A DNA stretch of 64,000 nt from Tyzzerella sp. Lineage in GTDB: Bacteria > Bacillota > Clostridia > Lachnospirales > Anaerotignaceae. This document shows, piece by piece, positions 61,421 to 64,000 of this stretch (its first letter is position 1; the number at the start of each line of letters is the position of its first letter). The stretch spans positions 11,313 to 75,312 of the forward strand of contig DXZA01000002.1 in NCBI GenBank assembly GCA_019415525.1. Reading direction: 5' to 3'. The notes under the pieces are model-generated. The model did no database searches. It was not told the DNA's origin and saw nothing but the letters and a program-made list of their open reading frames with translations. The translations under genes were made by a program, and so were the position numbers.

Positions 61421-63547
61421 ATGGGAAAAATACTTGTAATAGCTGAAAAACCTTCTGTTGCTTCTGATATAGCAAAAGTTTTAAAATGTAAAAGCAAAGG
61501 AGAAGGTTTTTTATATAATGATAAATATATTGTTTCTTGGGCATTAGGTCATCTTGTAACACTTTGTGACCCTGAAGATTATAATACCACATTAAAAAAA
61601 TGGTCTGAAGATACACTTCCTATATTACCTGATACAATAAAATTAAAACCTATTAATAAAACAAAGTCCCAACTTAATATATTGAAAAAACTTATGAATA
61701 GTAAGGATACAGAAAGTATAATTTGTGCAACTGATAGTGGACGAGAGGGAGAACTTATTTTTAGGTATATATATGAAATAGTAAAATGTAAAAAGAAGTT
61801 TAAACGTCTTTGGATATCAAGTATGACAGATATTGCTATAAAAGAAGGTTTCGAAAAATTAAAAGATGGTAGTGAATATGATAATCTTTATTTATCTGCA
61901 AAATGTCGTTCTGAGGCAGATTGGCTTGTTGGTATAAATGCCACAAGAGCATTTACTGTAAGACATAATGCTCTTTTAAGTATAGGACGAGTGCAAACTC
62001 CTACACTTTCTATGGTCGTAGAAAGACAAAAACAAATAAGAGATTTTGTACCTGAGGATTATTTTGAAGTTGAAGCGGATTATGGAGATTTTAAAGGTAT
62101 ATGGTTTAAAGAGCCTTTTGAAAATGAAACTCGTATAAGTGAGAAAAATAAGGCTGAGATTATAGTAAATAATGTAAAATCTGAAAATGCAAATATATAT
62201 AATGTAAAGAAAGAAGAAAAAAGACAAAGTCATCCACTTTTATTTGACTTAACAGAATTACAAAGGGAATGTAATAGAAAATTTGGTTTCTCTGCAAAGA
62301 AAACTCTTGATATTGCTCAATCATTATATGAAAAAAGAAAAATGATAACATATCCAAGAACAGATAGCCGTTATTTAAGTGATGATATGAAATCTGAAAT
62401 GGCTATTATACTTAGTAAAATAAAAGATACAGGCTTTTATGGTGATTTTTTGGAATATGCAGAAAATAATATTAAAAATTCATATACTAAAAGAGTTTTT
62501 GATAATTCTAAAGTATCAGACCACCATGCTATAATACCATCAAAAGGTAAACTTTCGATAGATAAGCTTACATTAGATGAAAAGAAAGTTTTTGATATAA
62601 TAGTATTAAGATTTATATCTGTTTTTTATCCACAATATGTATATAATTCTATAAAGGTCTTTGTTAAATGCAAAAATGAAAATTTTATATCTAAAGGTAT
62701 GGAAATAGTTCAAAAAGGTTGGACTGTACTTTATGAAAAGTTTAAATCCAAAACAGATGAACCAGTTATTCCAGATGTTAAAATAGGAGATATTTTTAAA
62801 ATAAAAAAAGCTGTTGTTCTTGAAAAGAAAACTATGCCACCTAAAAATTATACAGAGGCAACAATACTTTCTGCTATGGAAAATGCAGGTAAAATGGTTG
62901 AAGATGAAGAATTAAAAGAAAAACTTAAGGAATCTGGTATTGGTACACCGGCAACAAGAGCAGCTATAATAGAAAGACTTATTTCTGTTGGATATATTAT
63001 AAGGCAAGGTAAAAATCTTATTCCTACTGAAAAAGGTGAAAATCTTATAGCCATAGTTCCTAATGAACTTAAATCTCCTGAAACAACAGGAAAATGGGAG
63101 AAAGGTCTTTCATCAGTAGCAAAAGGCAAAATGTCACAAGAAAAATTTATGGGAAGCATTGAAAGATATGTAAGATTTCTTGTTGATAATGCAAGTACAT
63201 CAAATACAGATATTAAATTTGAAAAGGAAGAATATGTTAAAAAAACCAAAAGAATTGTAAGTATTGGAAAATGTCCTTTATGTGGTAAGAAAGCACTTGA
63301 GAATACAAAAGCTTTTTATTGTGAAGGTTGGAAAAGCGGTTGTAAATTTACTATATGGAAAAATACACTTGAGATTTATGGTTTGGATATTGATAAAACT
63401 AAAATGAGAAAGCTATTAAAAGATAAAGAAATAAAAAATTTAGTTATATATATGCCACAAACAGGAGAAAAAGGTAAGGGTTCTGTTATACTTAATGAAA
63501 GAGATAAAAATATACGTTTGGAAATAAAGGATTTTATAAGAGATTAA
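61421..63547 (+). CDS. topB: DNA topoisomerase III
   Basis: 708 aa type IA topoisomerase. TOPRIM at the start (KILVIAEKPSVASDIAKVL) with Glu/Asp in ATDSGREGELI, active-site Tyr311 in TYPRTDSRYL, and a C-terminal zinc-ribbon-like part (CPLCGKK...CEGWKSGC). It relaxes or separates linked DNA in the cytoplasm. Followed at 11 bases by lspA. Confidence 0.95.
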   Translation: MGKILVIAEKPSVASDIAKVLKCKSKGEGFLYNDKYIVSWALGHLVTLCDPEDYNTTLKKWSEDTLPILPDTIKLKPINKTKSQLNILKKLMNSKDTESIICATDSGREGELIFRYIYEIVKCKKKFKRLWISSMTDIAIKEGFEKLKDGSEYDNLYLSAKCRSEADWLVGINATRAFTVRHNALLSIGRVQTPTLSMVVERQKQIRDFVPEDYFEVEADYGDFKGIWFKEPFENETRISEKNKAEIIVNNVKSENANIYNVKKEEKRQSHPLLFDLTELQRECNRKFGFSAKKTLDIAQSLYEKRKMITYPRTDSRYLSDDMKSEMAIILSKIKDTGFYGDFLEYAENNIKNSYTKRVFDNSKVSDHHAIIPSKGKLSIDKLTLDEKKVFDIIVLRFISVFYPQYVYNSIKVFVKCKNENFISKGMEIVQKGWTVLYEKFKSKTDEPVIPDVKIGDIFKIKKAVVLEKKTMPPKNYTEATILSAMENAGKMVEDEELKEKLKESGIGTPATRAAIIERLISVGYIIRQGKNLIPTEKGENLIAIVPNELKSPETTGKWEKGLSSVAKGKMSQEKFMGSIERYVRFLVDNASTSNTDIKFEKEEYVKKTKRIVSIGKCPLCGKKALENTKAFYCEGWKSGCKFTIWKNTLEIYGLDIDKTKMRKLLKDKEIKNLVIYMPQTGEKGKGSVILNERDKNIRLEIKDFIRD

Positions 63548-63558
63548 GGAAGGTTTTT

Positions 63559-64000
63559 ATGAATTATTTAAAACTTATAGGTAGTATAGCTTTTTTTGAT
63601 TTATTATCAAAAGAATTTGTAAAGAAAAAATTTCCTTTAAATAAAAAAATAGAAGTAATAAAAAATAAATTTTATATATGGCACATAAAAAATAAAGGTT
63701 TTGCATATAGTAGTTTTAAAGAGTCACCAAATGGAGTTTTTTTAGGGTCTCTTGGTATTTTTATATGTACAGTTGCATACTTTATAACACTTTTAAAAGA
63801 TAGTGGAATGAAAGTATTAAAATTTGGAATATCTATTATAATAGGTGGTGCTATTGGAAATCTTTTTGAAAGAGCTACAAAAAGAGAAGTAACAGACTTT
63901 CTATATATAAAAGTAAAAAATATGCCTATATTTAATATTGCAGATATATTCATATTTTTAGGTTGTTTTATTTCTATGATGTCAAGTATTTTTTGTAAAA
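63559..64000 (+). CDS. lspA: Signal peptidase II, 3' end cut by window
   Basis: 147 codons are visible from the ATG at 63559 (AAGGAAGG at 63546-63553). Membrane spans at about 3-16, 58-75, 82-100 and near the cut. KNKGFAYSS corresponds to the N-x-G-A-A motif, GGAIGNLFERATKREVTDFL and FNIADIFI carry the two catalytic Asp. The usual D of GN-x-x-DR is Glu here. It removes signal peptides of lipoproteins such as the one at 37440. Confidence 0.85.
   Translation, partial: MNYLKLIGSIAFFDLLSKEFVKKKFPLNKKIEVIKNKFYIWHIKNKGFAYSSFKESPNGVFLGSLGIFICTVAYFITLLKDSGMKVLKFGISIIIGGAIGNLFERATKREVTDFLYIKVKNMPIFNIADIFIFLGCFISMMSSIFCK

Overview
The window looks like one contig from a low-G+C, spore-forming member of the Clostridia, possibly Lachnospiraceae-like; species cannot be told from sequence alone. 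The evidence is the very A+T-rich background, strong AAGGAGG-type ribosome sites, a complete spoIIIAA-AH operon, a GerMN-domain protein, an N-acetylmuramoyl-L-alanine amidase with copper-amine-oxidase-like and AMIN domains, and a collagen-like protein of the kind found on spore surfaces.

Positions 1-8110 are accessory DNA. They hold 48-bp tandem repeats, an SLH-domain surface protein, a roughly 540-bp duplication carrying tiny hydrophobic ORFs on both strands, a 59-aa orphan gene, decayed tandem repeats, and a compact cassette of unknown protein, Dam-like methylase with an altered catalytic motif, excisionase and tyrosine integrase. The cassette ends beside a truncated reading frame and a terminator, which suggests the right end of an integrated element. 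No phage structural or conjugation genes are visible.

Positions 8199-35833 are mostly housekeeping. A glycosyltransferase sits directly before a collagen-like glycoprotein. A minus-strand group carries a flavodoxin-like protein, hisC, a second aminotransferase and a family 4 glycosyltransferase. A UvrD-like helicase is followed by a seven-gene operon (16431-27013) that combines a GATase-like membrane protein, an ABC exporter, a coiled-coil membrane protein and two VWA-domain membrane proteins. Then come VanW, an AIR-synthase-like protein, Lrp plus aminotransferase, two divergent XRE regulators, ilvD with its likely GntR repressor, a Fur-family regulator and trmL.

Positions 35879-49200 carry an M23 peptidase, a lipoprotein, tsaE-tsaB-rimI, a Lon-like protease, the amidase, gerM-like, rdgB and yfcE genes, a duplicated tRNA-Gly/tRNA-Arg pair, an orphan adenine methylase and tRNA-Leu.

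Positions 49319-64000 carry a nicotinamidase-like hydrolase, a secreted protein, an SGNH hydrolase, the aroF-tyrA-aroA operon (prephenate and tyrosine branch plus shikimate pathway), a LytTR regulator, the spoIIIA operon (mother-cell channel of sporulation), topB and a truncated lspA. The best candidates for something new are the overlapping small hydrophobic ORFs at 2.4-3.1 kb, the DVPY methylase cassette and the ABC/VWA envelope operon.
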